Assembly (NCBI GenBank): GCA_002633025.1
Contig: NMRB01000344.1
Coordinates: 92,890 to 156,889, forward strand
Length of the DNA: 64,000 nucleotides
Reading direction: 5' to 3'
DNA from: Notospermus geniculatus
Taxonomy: Eukaryota; Nemertea; Pilidiophora; Heteronemertea; Lineidae
The notes beneath the pieces were generated by a model. The model searched no databases. It saw nothing but the letters and a program-made list of their open reading frames with translations, and was not told where the DNA came from. Shown here piece by piece: positions 47,576 to 58,065 of this stretch. Each line of letters starts with the position of its first letter. Positions within the stretch are counted from its first letter, which is position 1. The position numbers and the translations under genes are program-made.

Positions 47576-49093
47576 GAAATTGCCTTTTATTTATCATCCT
47601 TGTTGCACGTGGTCATGTTTACACTCACAATATCATGTGACCAAATTCGACGAAGCTGATTGGTCCATCGAATTTTGTTGCTTCTAAAATAAAAACTATT
47701 TCTGCCGGAACGACCGAACTGAAGCACAGCCATGCGTGTAATCCGCCGCAAAAAAGTGCAACACAAAATGATGAACAAACTTTAAAAATCATGGTTTGTT
47801 TGGTGTTTTGGTACACTTCTAAACTTGACGATTATGATTTTATTGGGGTGGAAAACTAGCTGTAGATCAGTTTTTCTTCATTCTGCTCATTCTGAGCAGA
47901 AGTGGTGAGGGCGTTTGAAGCCAGTGGTACAAGTGGAGCAAACCGAAAACGCGGAACGCCGTACCGCTGGGCTAGCGAGTTTGGGAACATGCCTGTCCAA
48001 CACCAACTCAAGTCTTAAACTGACATCCGAAGTTGCATATTGGCGGTATTCTTCATAGTAAGGAACAACTAAAGTGCCTTTTTCACATCTTCTGCAGGAA
48101 AGATAGGCATAACGTTGAATACCGAGTGGGCGGAGCCAAAGGATCCTTCCAACCCGAAGGACGTCGAGGCAGCCGAACGAGCGTTACAGTTTGACTTCGG
48201 TTGGTTCATACCCAGAGGTCATGAAGGTCAGAGTTCACAACATGAGCATGTTGCAGAATCTCAAGAAATCGAGGCTGCCAGAGTTCACAGCAGAGGAAAA
48301 ACAAAAAATCACAGGTTGGCCTATGAAAAGTGTAAATTACAGAGTGTAACAGCCATAAAATTGCAGACTTCACGGCTCAGTCGAAATGTGCATGTGCAAA
48401 CGATATAGTCCATTTACCCGCCCTTTTTCTTTCAGGGACCTTTGATTTCATTGGTCTGAACTCATATACAGCCAACCTGATCTCAGATGATCCCAACAAG
48501 CCGATCAACCCACCAAATTACAAAAACGACAAAGGCGTCGCCAGAGAGGCTGATCCTTCGTGGGGATAGTACGTTTGACCTCGACCGCATGATGACCTTG
48601 ACCTCATGACCTTGCCCTGGAAAAAACTTCTTTCTGTCAACTAGATTCTTGTCTTACTTCTCTGAAATTTAGAGAGATTCTGCCAACTGCAGGGGCCTTT
48701 CATTTTCTGATGCGGATAAGTTCATATCGATTGTGAAGGCTCGGGCCGAGAGTCAGGGAGACATCCTTGGAGTTGAACCGGAGCAGTCCGAGGAGGTTAT
48801 CATTCCCGCTACGCCGCCATCACTGTAGTTACATGTAATGTAAAATTATATACCTTATGTATCTTTTCTTCTATTTTTTGTCTGTTTAGCTCCGGGACTA
48901 GTTGGTTGAGGGTGGCTCCTTTTGGTATGAGGAAGATATTACAATGGATAGACAAGACCTATAACCATCCTGATATATACGTTACGGAAAATGGCGTGTC
49001 TGATCGGACGGGTACCCTGGAGGATACTGCGAGAGTTGAATACCACAGGAGTTACATTAACGAGATGTTAAAAGGTATTTCGCCGGTGTTATT

Positions 49094-49560
49094 TACCCGA
49101 CGGCCGTGTACGCCAGTGAGGAAAACTGATACTGCGCACCCGACGGTCGTGTGCGCAGTGAGGAAATATCGTATACTGGGTAGACGACCGTCGTGCGCGG
49201 ACTGATGTAATGCGAATTTGGGGGCCCGACGGTCGGTCAGGAACGATCGATTTCTTCACTGTGTACACGACCACGACCGGTCCTGGCTGCACTGAAGAAT
49301 CTATGGTTTTAGGTACACGACGGTTCGTCCACCATGTTTGAGCTGAGACACGTTAAATTGGACCACATACAGTGTATGGCTGACCCCGACCATAACCACT
49401 GGCATGGGGGGGGGCGTGATCCTACCCCTAACCCCACCTAACCCTCCTGTCGCACACTCCTTCAGACCTATGCCCCCTAAAAACCCTTTAGACCACTGCC
49501 GAGGCGGGAAATCGAACGACGTCATGTGTTTTTCCTCAGTGCGTACACGACCGTCGGGTA
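49094..49560. mobile_element. GC-rich fold-back element in the GH1 pseudogene, copy a
   Basis: Ends TACCCGACGGCCGTGTACG / CGTACACGACCGTCGGGTA, with GTGAGGAAAA inward. Inserted 20 bp after the exon 6 donor; absent from the paralogue. Confidence 0.75.
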
Positions 49561-49586
49561 AATCGTAGTGCGAAAGGTATTTCGTG

Positions 49587-49790
49587 TACCCGACGGCTGT
49601 GTACGCAGTGAGGAAAATTGATACTGCGTACCCGACGGTCGTGTGCGTACAATGTAGTGGCGAAAAATCGTACTGGGTACACGACCGTCCTGCACGGACT
49701 GATGTAATGCGAATTGGGGGGGGGGGGGGCGACGGTCGCGGTCGTGTACGGAAATGTATTTTTCCTCAATTTGTACACGACCGTCTGGTA
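49587..49790. mobile_element. GC-rich fold-back element, copy b
   Basis: Same ends as copy a, shorter, with a 14-G run at about 49726. The host word AAAGGTATTTCG precedes both copies. Confidence 0.75.
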
Positions 49791-49864
49791 AATAGTTCGA
49801 TTAAAAATAGATTGAATGTTCACGATCAATTTTTGGCGATATACATTTAGGCCAATACACCGAC

Positions 49865-49975
49865 AGCATCATTCTGTCAGTGGTTCTCAGCGCTCGTTCC
49901 TAGCTGTGTATGGTGACGAATGGAAGGAGCGCTCAGAGTCAGAACCACTGACTACATCAGGATGCGACAGCATGA
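49865..49975. repeat. Hairpin element (GTGGTTCTCAGCGCTCGTTCC), copy in GH1 pseudogene
   Basis: Arms pair with GGAGCGCTCAGAGTCAGAACC; present at the same intron position in the intact copy. Confidence 0.7.
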
Positions 49976-50624
49976 ATTCGACGTTGGGGTGAAGATGTCC
50001 CGGTGTTGAATTTCGACCATTGGCCCTCGTACATTTGTATTCGTACCGAAGGACTGTCTTGTGATCCACTTTCGCACTGAGACCAACAGGCCTATACGTG
50101 ACCCATCCTCTTCCTTTTCTAGCCATAAACTTGGACGGATGCAAGGTGAAAGGATACGGCGTCTGGTCTCTGATGGACAGATGAAGTCGATGTAGAGGGG
50201 CCACGCACTCTCTGGACATACTTGTCTATGCTTCCGAAAGATTGAAATTTGTGGAAGACAGTTATTTATATAGGCCTAACTTATGTGCATGTGAAGTCTC
50301 GGCCCGATCGAACATCCAATATTGCCGCCAGGTGGCATAACCCTCAAATCATCAAAGTCCTGTAACTCGGGAATGACTTGACCAAGATTTCTCATAACTG
50401 ATATGTACCTCCCTCTGTCATTACACTATTAATAATAATAGTATTATGTCCAAGAGGCGAGCAGATGGTCCATGGACCATTTCATTTAACACAACACTAA
50501 GAAAAGGATCCATGCGTTTGAAGACCTGTCGCTTTAATATTCAGCATACGCATCTCCATGTATATCATTGGAATATAAGTAACTGCAAGTACATTGTATA
50601 CTGTATCTTGTAAATACATGTAAA

Positions 50625-51030
50625 CCGCAATTTAAAGCGAACTGGTCGTGCCAGTCAAGGTTTCTGAGAGGGAATCAAACGCCATCTTGAATCTATTACA
50701 GTACTCACATCGAGAATTTATTGCCTACTAAGAGTATATTTGCCCAACTGCTGTGGCTTTGCTGCATGCCTTCGAATAGCATTTAGAACATGGTCAACTG
50801 CAAATGTAGGCTTATCTAGTGATGTAATCCGCTAAAATACGAAATTTGTTATTTTGAAAGTGTGAATTTCTTTGTATCATTTTTGATTGCCACAACTAAT
50901 TCCTTTTAAGTTGACCGTTTGAAGGCAAAACCTTGGCGTAGTACATACGTATACTGTTCCTTGTGGCGGATGACCAATATAGGCCCGAATCACCGGAACA
51001 CGGGAAACGATCAACGATCAACCTGGTCCC
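50625..51030. repeat. 3' flank of GH1 copy 1, duplicated at 57694-58065
   Basis: Sequence after the pseudogene from TGGTCGTGCCAGTCAAGG to GGGAAACGATCAACCTGG is repeated with few changes after the intact copy. This fixes the right edge of the tandem duplication and places the junction just upstream of the intact gene's first exon (51216), so its promoter lies within or next to the duplication boundary. Confidence 0.8.
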
Positions 51031-51215
51031 TTGTTCTCAAGCTGCTCTGCCAATACATATTAGCGGAGCGGGTCGACGACAGGAGACCAGTCTAATGCTG
51101 CAAAGTTTAGGAGCATTACATTCTGTTGGTCTAAATCATTCAAATAGATTCGATCTGTTTGCAATTGTGTATGATCACAGCTATCGCCGCTTGCATAAAG
51201 GATTTTCTTGACAAG

Positions 51216-54200
51216 ATGGCACTACGACACCTAACACTGCTGGGAACTTTGGCCCTCTTTCTATACGTTGTGAAATGTAACAAATTTTACCATGGAGAAT
51301 TTCCGAAAGAATTCGCCTGGAGTACCACGACATCCGCCTACTCGATAGAAGGAGGCTGGAATGCGGATGGTAAGTCATTGTTCTCTATTTGTGAAGTGGA
51401 CCCGAACTGAACGGAAAGTGCGTGATTTGTTGGCCCGTCTGGTCGTTCCTGTACTCCTCCAAGAACTCCAACGGTGTCACACACTCTACTGTGTGCGACT
51501 TGCTCCCCTAGAGCTGGCAGCACACTTATGCCTCGCTTTCACTAACGCTACGAATGTCCCGAATCGCCCCAAATCCTCATATCTGTCAATGGATCCTGAT
51601 CTCTATCAATGTATCCGATCTCTATCAATGTATCCTGATCAATGTATCTTCATCTCTATCAATGTACCTGTACATCGGGCGGATACGACATTTACAATGT
51701 CATCTTGTTCTCAAACGTTTCTTGCAGTTCTTAAATGATTCTTAGTTGATTCAAAAACATTCGTACAGTTCGCGTAAGTTCGTNGGAAGGGTCCAAGTAT
51801 TTGGGACACGTTCAGCCACGCCAACAGGATTGCAAACAATGACACCGGAGACGTCGCCTGTGATAGCTACAACAAGATCGCAGACGATGTCAAACTTCTC
51901 AAAGATCTTGGGGTAAGAAATGGCATTTTTCAAACGTTTTTTTAAGTCCTCGCGTAAGATTCAATTTCCCCAAATAAAAGGTAGCCGCCTCGCAATGGTG
52001 TCCTGGGTCGTCTGTGCCGTACCCATCCTGATGTGGGTCTATTTAGATGTAAGCGCACAGCGAAACCTTAGCATTATTGGCCAATAGAATAAGCTGCGCA
52101 TGCCCAGTAGATCTTGCGCATGCCCATTAGTTGTTCGGCGATGGGCCGGCATTCAAAGGTAGAATCAATTTCTCATGTTCAAACCCACCTCCTGCATTGT
52201 GTTGCTCATGACGGTTGATTAGGATCAACCGCAATCCGCTGGTTGGCTCACATGATTATAAGCAGTGAGGTAAGGCGTTGTCAGTGGACGAAAGTTGGAT
52301 GACTGAAAAGGCGCAAAGGCCTTGTGTCACTCGTACACAATACGCCGAATTAAGCCTATGAATAATAATTGATGTAATTTTGTCATTTTGTAATTTTGTA
52401 ATTTTGTCATCGCCGAGTTCACATGAACAGCTTTTCATGTTAAGCTTTTTTGGTAGGCAATGAACACATTTGGCAATGGCATCATATAGTTACTAAGTAT
52501 AGCTGTGCTCACAACAAAGCTGAAGTTGCTGACGCGCGCATACTAGAAGTAATGTCTGATTAAAATAAAAAACCTCCTTATTGGGACCAGGCCACTAAGA
52601 GTGTATAATGTCAGCTGGTTTAAAAGATTCTTTGTCAAGAAACGTTTGTGGGCCTGAAAGAAAAATGCTTAATGTTTTGATCCCTTCGAAGACAACGCCG
52701 TTTCAGTGACACGCCTGGATGTTCATAACAGTAGATCTACCACCAGCACTACGAGAGATTTTAGGAAATATTTCGCATTCTTACACAGAGTCCTGGCTAA
52801 TTTATGGACATAATGCATTGCATCAAAGATGGCTGCGCCCACGGCGGGTTTTGTATACACTACGGGCCGTATGCACCAAGCGAAGATTATCTTGAACTCA
52901 GGTTGAGCCACAACTTTTCCATTGTCACATCATGCTCTGGCAAACCTGAACAATAGAAAAGTTGTGGCTCAACCTTAGTTCAAGATAATCTTCGTTTGGT
53001 GCATACGGCCCATAGGTTCAGCTGTGCGATGTTGGTTTCATGTTTTCAATATGAATGCCTTCCCGAGATTTATATTCGGGCATTCCTTTCATTTATTTAA
53101 GGCTACTCCTGCGGGTTATAATGTAGGCCTAAAACCGCCCCAATCCGGCATAACTCCGCGACCACAGTATATTGTGTGGGTATACCCAAACAATAGATAA
53201 ACGTCGTCGTATGGCCTAACCGGGCGCTTGCGAAACCTCCCTAATCACCCGTACTTCTACGGGTACCGGTATGGAAACCTATTGTTCGCTGTCAGCCTGA
53301 CAAAGGGTTTGCGTACTGTGCCCTTAAAATTACGGGGGATTTGTGAATAGAGGGTTTTGGCAAAGCCCACGAAACGCCGACGCGATAGTCTATCCTATTG
53401 TTCGCTGCCCCCTCTTCGTGGAATCGAACAATGGGATTGGTGTTCACGTTGGCGTTTCCGTAGGTTCCGAAAACGCCCTAAAGCATGGCGCACACGAGCG
53501 ATTTTCTAGGCGACTAGCCTTGCGACTACAGGAGCGACTGAACATATTTTTAGTTTTTTTTTAGTTTTTTTTGACTCGTTTGCGACAAATGCTTCACTGG
53601 GAGATCAGTGATGTCGCGGATGACATTACTGATCGACCTCAAAGGTAATTATCGCATGCGACCTAGTAGTCGCATCGGTAGTCGCCCCCATTTTAGTCGC
53701 TCGTGTGCGCCATGCTTTAAGCGGGTGATCCACTGTTGCGATTTTGGCTTGAGACGGAGTTGCGTCCCCTTGCGATTACCTTATAAGGACTTCCGATTGC
53801 CATATAAGGTAACCGCAAGGGAACGCAACCCCGTCTCAAGCCAAAATCGCAACAGTGGATCACCCGCTTTAGGTCCCTAGTCCCGTCTTTGTTGCGCGTG
53901 TATTTTGGTCCCAAGCAAGCGCGACTAGTCCCCAGTGTTGCGTCTATTTTGATCAGCGCTGTCAGTTTATGCTGCGGGATCATCACCAGGAACATTAGAA
54001 CGTTTCAGTGGTGGCTGATACTAAAAATTCCCTCCTCTTCCTCTACTACATCGTCTGCTACAGGTGTCCCACTATCGGTTCTCGTTGTCATGGCCGAGGA
54101 TCCTTCCTGACGGAACCATCAACAACATAAACAACAAGGGACTCCTTTACTACAAACAGCTCATACGAACCTTGTTGTCTGAAGGAATCCAACCCCAGGT

Positions 54201-57066
54201 CACTCTTTATCATTGGGATCTACCCCAGGCACTGGAGGACCATGGCGGATGGCTGAATGAGACGACTGTCGATCACTTCAACGACTTTGCAAGCCTGTGT
54301 TTTACTCAGCTTGGCGATAAGGTGAAGTTCTGGATCACCTTCAACGAACCGTGGGTCATTGCCTGGCTCGGTTATGGCATCGGCGCATTTGCTCCTGGGC
54401 AGTATGGACCAGGTGACAAGGTGTATACTGTTGGTCACAACCTGATCAAAGCACATGCCAAGGCCTGGCATACTTACGACCAAATGTTCAGGAGTTCACA
54501 AAAGGGTACGTGAAATTTGCTAGGCCAGTGCTGTTCTAAGCTATAGGCCTAAAAATTCGGTGAAATTCTGTCAGTAGATTTGAAAAACACAACCGGTCCT
54601 CATCCTGGCATTCCGATTGAATAGGCCTATCGTGGTAGAGGCCTACTTATGGACCTGCAACCGCCGAGTTCCTTCACTACAAATTCAGATGTCGCCCCAG
54701 CCAATGAAATGGTAAAACCATCACTCTCAACAGTGTTTCCACCTGTAACTTGGTGACATCGGTATCTCTTCATGGCAAGGAAAACCAAAGTTCATTTCTT
54801 CTGCAGGAAAGATAGGCATAACGTTGGGTATCCGGTGGTTTGAGCCAAAGGATCCTTCCAACCCGAAGGACGTCGAGGCAGCCGAACGAGCGTTACAGTT
54901 TGACATCGGTTGGTTCGCCCACCCCATCGTGATCAACGGAGACTACCCAGAGGTCATGAAGGTCAGAGTTCACAAGATGAGCATGTTGCAGAATCTCACG
55001 AAATCGAGGCTGCCACAGTTCACAGCAGAGGAAAAGCAAAAAATCACAGGTATGAAAAGTGTAAACTACAGAGTGTATTAACAGCCATAAAATTGCAGAC
55101 TTCACGGCTCAGTCGAAATGTGCATGTGCAACCGACATAGTCCAGTCACTAAAGTACTCCATACACGCCCTTTTTCTTTCAGGGACCTTTGATTTCATTG
55201 GAGTGAACTTCTATACAGTCAAACTGATCTCAGATGATCCCAACAAGCCGATCAACCCACCAAATTACAGAAACGACAGAGGCGTCGTCGAAGAGGTTGA
55301 TCCTTCGTGGGGACAGTACGTTTGACCTCGACCTTGATGGTGACCTTGACCTCATGCTGACCTTGTCCCGGAAAAGATCTTTTTTTCTGTCTAACTAGAT
55401 TCCTGTCTTACTTTTATGGAGCTTCTTCTTTAGAGCGATTCTGCCAACTGTAGGGGCCTTTCCTTTCCTAATGCGGATAAGTTCATGGATCTGTGAAGGC
55501 TCCGGCCTAGAGTCAGAATCATCATTGAACATCAAAAATGAGACAAAACAGCGCTGACTATTTGCCTATAGGGGGCCTATGTACCTTTATGGAGTTAAAA
55601 TTTTGGTCAAATACGGAGTTACAAGCGAACTGGGGCCCTCCATCAACATGATCAATCTGATATGTCTGAGACATTGAAAATGCCGCCATGGCGATTTGTG
55701 ACGTGAAAGTTGATTTAGGCCTATGTAGTTACCAAAACCCCCGCTTGGCGCAGAAGAGTCGCCTGTACAAAATGTACAGTGCAGATCCCCAACAGGTCGG
55801 GGGGGGGGGGGGGGGGANNNNNNNNNNNNNNNNNNNNNNNNNNNNNNNNNNNNNNNNNNNNNNNNNNNNNNNNNNNNNNNNNNNNNNNNNNNNNNNNNNN
55901 NNNNNNNNNNNNNNNNNNNNNNNNNNNNNNNNNNNNNNNNNNNNNNNNNNNNNNNNNNNNNNNNNNNNAAATGGCGTGTCTGATCGGACGGGTACCCTGG
56001 TGGATACTGCGAGAATTGAATACTACAGCAGCTGCATCAACGAGATGTTAAAAGGTATTTCGTGTATTAAAAATAGATTGAATGTGATCAATTTTTGGCG
56101 ATATGCATTTAAAGGCCAATACACCGACAAGATCAGTAGTCAGTGGTTCTCAGCGCTCGTTCCTATCTGTGTGTGATGACGAATGGAAGGAGTGCTGAGA
56201 ACCACTGGTGTGACGATTCATCATTTCGACGGCCCCCCGCCATCTTGAATTTCTTCCAAACTGCACCCCGGCATGCGCAGTTACATCTGGTAGGCAATCT
56301 CGCGCAGATTCTGGGGGACACAGTGCGTGAGTGGGGCAAATTCGTATCTCTTGAACAATCACTTTGCGTTGTTTTGCCTACCAGAAAAGTGCGCATGCGC
56401 GGGTTCCAAGAAATCTCCGTGGAAACCAAGATGGCGGCGGGTCGTCGAAACGATGAATACCTCAGGATGTGACAGCATGACTTCGACGTTGGGGTGAAGA
56501 TGTCCCTGTGTTGAAGTCCGAGCATTGGTCCTCGTACATTTGTATTCGTACCGAAGGACTTAAGCATGGCGCACACGAGCGACTAAAATGGGGGCGACTA
56601 CCGATGCGACTACTAGGTCGCATGCGATAATTACCTTTCAGGTCGATCAGTGATGTCATCCGCGACATCACTGATCTCCCAGTGAAGCATTTGTCGCAAA
56701 CGAGTAAAAAAAACTAAAAAAACTAAAAATATGCTCAGTCGCTCCTGTAGTCGCAAGGCTAGTCGCCTAAAAAATCGCTGAAAAATCGCTCGTGTGCGCC
56801 ATGCTTTAGTCTTGTGATTCACTTTCGCACTGAGACCAAGAAGCCTATACGTGACCCATCCTCTTCCTTTTCTAGCCATAAACTTGGACGGATGCAAGGT
56901 GAAAGGATACAGCGCCTGGTCTCTGATGGACAGCTTCGAATGGATAGCTGGCTACTCCGAAAAATTCGGACTTCACTTCGTCAACTTTTCCGATCCTGCT
57001 CGTCCTCGCACCCCCAAAGCATCGGCTTGTTGGTTCGCACGAATGATCAAGAACAACGGATTGTAG
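51216..57066 (+). CDS. Secreted GH1 beta-glucosidase / lactase-like glycosidase, seven exons
   Basis: Retaining glycosidase of family GH1 (lactase-phlorizin hydrolase, LCTL and beta-glucosidase relatives). Exons: 51216-51369, 51785-51912, 54064-54505, 54807-55049, 55183-55315, exon 6 (starts in the N gap, ends 56054) and 56876-57066. If exon 6 has the length seen in the neighbouring copy (185 nt), the frame closes at 491 residues, normal for one GH1 domain. The start [10 protein letters not shown] opens a signal peptide ending near C21; an in-frame upstream ATG at 51159 is an alternative. Visible motifs: [26 protein letters not shown] (H144), TFNEP with acid/base E189, [12 protein letters not shown], and SLMDSFEW (E450, W451). 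The nucleophile E400 (TENG) falls in the gap. Oddities: S43 replaces the glycone-binding Gln of AYQIEG, and the exon 2 acceptor reads TN instead of AG because of the N at 51784. No C-terminal membrane anchor, so secreted. Substrate unknown. Confidence 0.88.
51573..51672. repeat. Minisatellite, ATCTCTATCAATGTATCCTG unit
   Basis: About four to five units in GH1 intron 1; the same unit occurs at 60018-60115. Confidence 0.85.
52864..53011. mobile_element. Fold-back element with GGGCCGTATGC termini
   Basis: 56-bp arms with two mismatches, 36-nt loop; in GH1 intron 2. Confidence 0.9.
53481..53717. mobile_element. 237-bp MITE, TIR AAGCATGGCGCACACGAGCGA, TA target duplication
   Basis: TA on both sides (53479-53480, 53718-53719). 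A second copy in opposite orientation lies at 56562-56806. Interior repeats GCGACTA / TAGTCGC. No transposase. Confidence 0.85.
53719..53869. mobile_element. Fold-back element, about 62-bp near-perfect arms
   Basis: AAGCGGGTGATCCACTGTTG inward pairs with the right arm; loop near ACTTCCGATTGCC. Sits directly against the previous MITE. Confidence 0.85.
55818..55968. other. Assembly gap (151 N) after a 16-G run, inside GH1 exon 6 region
   Basis: Hides the exon 6 acceptor and most of exon 6 up to the third base of the nucleophile codon. Confidence 0.99.
56120..56205. repeat. Hairpin element, copy in intact GH1 gene
   Basis: GTGGTTCTCAGCGCTCGTTCC pairs with GGAGTGCTGAGAACCAC; paralogue of 49865-49975. 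Confidence 0.75.
56562..56806. mobile_element. Second copy of the AAGCATGGCGCACACGAGCGA MITE, inverted
   Basis: 245 bp in the last GH1 intron; the paralogous intron of the pseudogene (about 50056) has no insertion. Confidence 0.9.
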
Positions 57067-57241
57067 GCTAAGCTAGTTCTGCATCTACACCGAATCCCTT
57101 CATTATGACCACACCACCACTCCCTGCTTTATTCAGCACACGTATATCATTGAAATAAGTAAGACTTACTTACTTACTTACTAAGTGCAAGTAGGCCTAT
57201 ATATACATGTATACGGTATCTTGTAAAAAACTGTAATTTAA

Positions 57242-57691
57242 AGGAGCACGGTATGCGATCTCTTATCGGTATTTTGAGTACCGACGCAGAGGGAGCCACC
57301 TAGCAGCAGCACTACTAACTACAAAAATCCATTACAAAATGTACATTATACACAGTGAAAATTGGGTCTATTCGCCGACAACGTAGTTAGTCCCTGGAGT
57401 CGGAGAGTGGCGCAGTGGCGCCGGCTGTCGAGAAAAAGTGGCAATACCGGGCTCCTTTAAAGGGATTCATGCAAAAAGTGCCAGTATAACACTGTCAAGG
57501 CAATAGCGACTACGATCTATTTTTAGACCGCTTCATTTCGCATTCATGGCATGCGCCGTCTAGTAGTTGATTCTGGAACTGAAAAAGTCGGCGGAAATAT
57601 TTCTTGGGAAAAACGCCTGCTGCCACCTGTTGTTAGACGGTAGTACTTCAGTGCCCGGCGTGCAGCAACATTACTTTTCGCATGAGTCCCT
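57242..57691. mobile_element. 450-bp TTAA-inserting element
   Basis: Flanked by TTAA (57238-57241) and TTAG (57692-57695); the paralogous flank keeps the empty TTAA at 50632-50635. Ends AGGAGCAC / AGTCCCT. Contains TAGCAGCAGCAC and GCTGCCACCTGTTGTTAG. Confidence 0.8.
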
Positions 57692-57693
57692 TT

Positions 57694-58065
57694 AGAGTGA
57701 ATTGGTCGTGCCAGTCAAGGTTTCTGAGAGGGAATCAAACGCCATCTTGAGTCTATTACAGTACTCACATCGAGAATTTATTGCCTATTATACTGCGAGC
57801 ATACATGTATTTGCGCAACTCAACTGCTGTGGCTTTGCTGCCTTCGAATAGCATTTAGAACATGGTCAACTGCAAATGTAGGCTTCATCTAGGGATGTAA
57901 TCCTCTAAAATACGAAATTTGTAATTTTGAAATTGTGAATTTCTTGGGCCGTGAAATTATTCGACCGTTTGAAGGCAAAACCTTGGCGTAGTATTACTGT
58001 TCCTTGTGGCGGATGACCTACATAGGCCCTAATCACCGCGACACGGGAAACGATCAACCTGGTAT
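57694..58065. repeat. 3' flank of GH1 copy 2, paralogue of 50625-51030
   Basis: Second copy of the duplicated 3' flank. In this copy a 450-bp element sits at its left edge, where copy 1 has an empty TTAA site. Confidence 0.8.

Larger units (their letters stand above)
48098..50184 (+). pseudogene. GH1 glycosidase pseudogene (tandem copy lacking exons 1-3)
   Basis: Matches the right-hand GH1 gene exon by exon: exon 4 at 48098-48314, exon 5 at 48436-48568, exon 6 at 48890-49074, last exon from 50123. Exon 4 lacks a net 26 bp around 48212 compared with the intact copy, which shifts the frame after LQFDFGWF. The last exon departs from its paralogue after ATGGACAG and stops at 50182-50184, losing the FEW glycone-binding segment and the C-terminus. 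Exons 1-3, which hold the acid/base Glu, were not found upstream. Exon 6 is whole and keeps the nucleophile motif VTENGVSD. Splice sites are mostly intact, though the exon 4 donor is a weaker GTTGGC. Flanking intron sequence matches its paralogue from about 47205 (against 54655), so the copy arose by DNA duplication, not retroposition. Confidence 0.88.
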
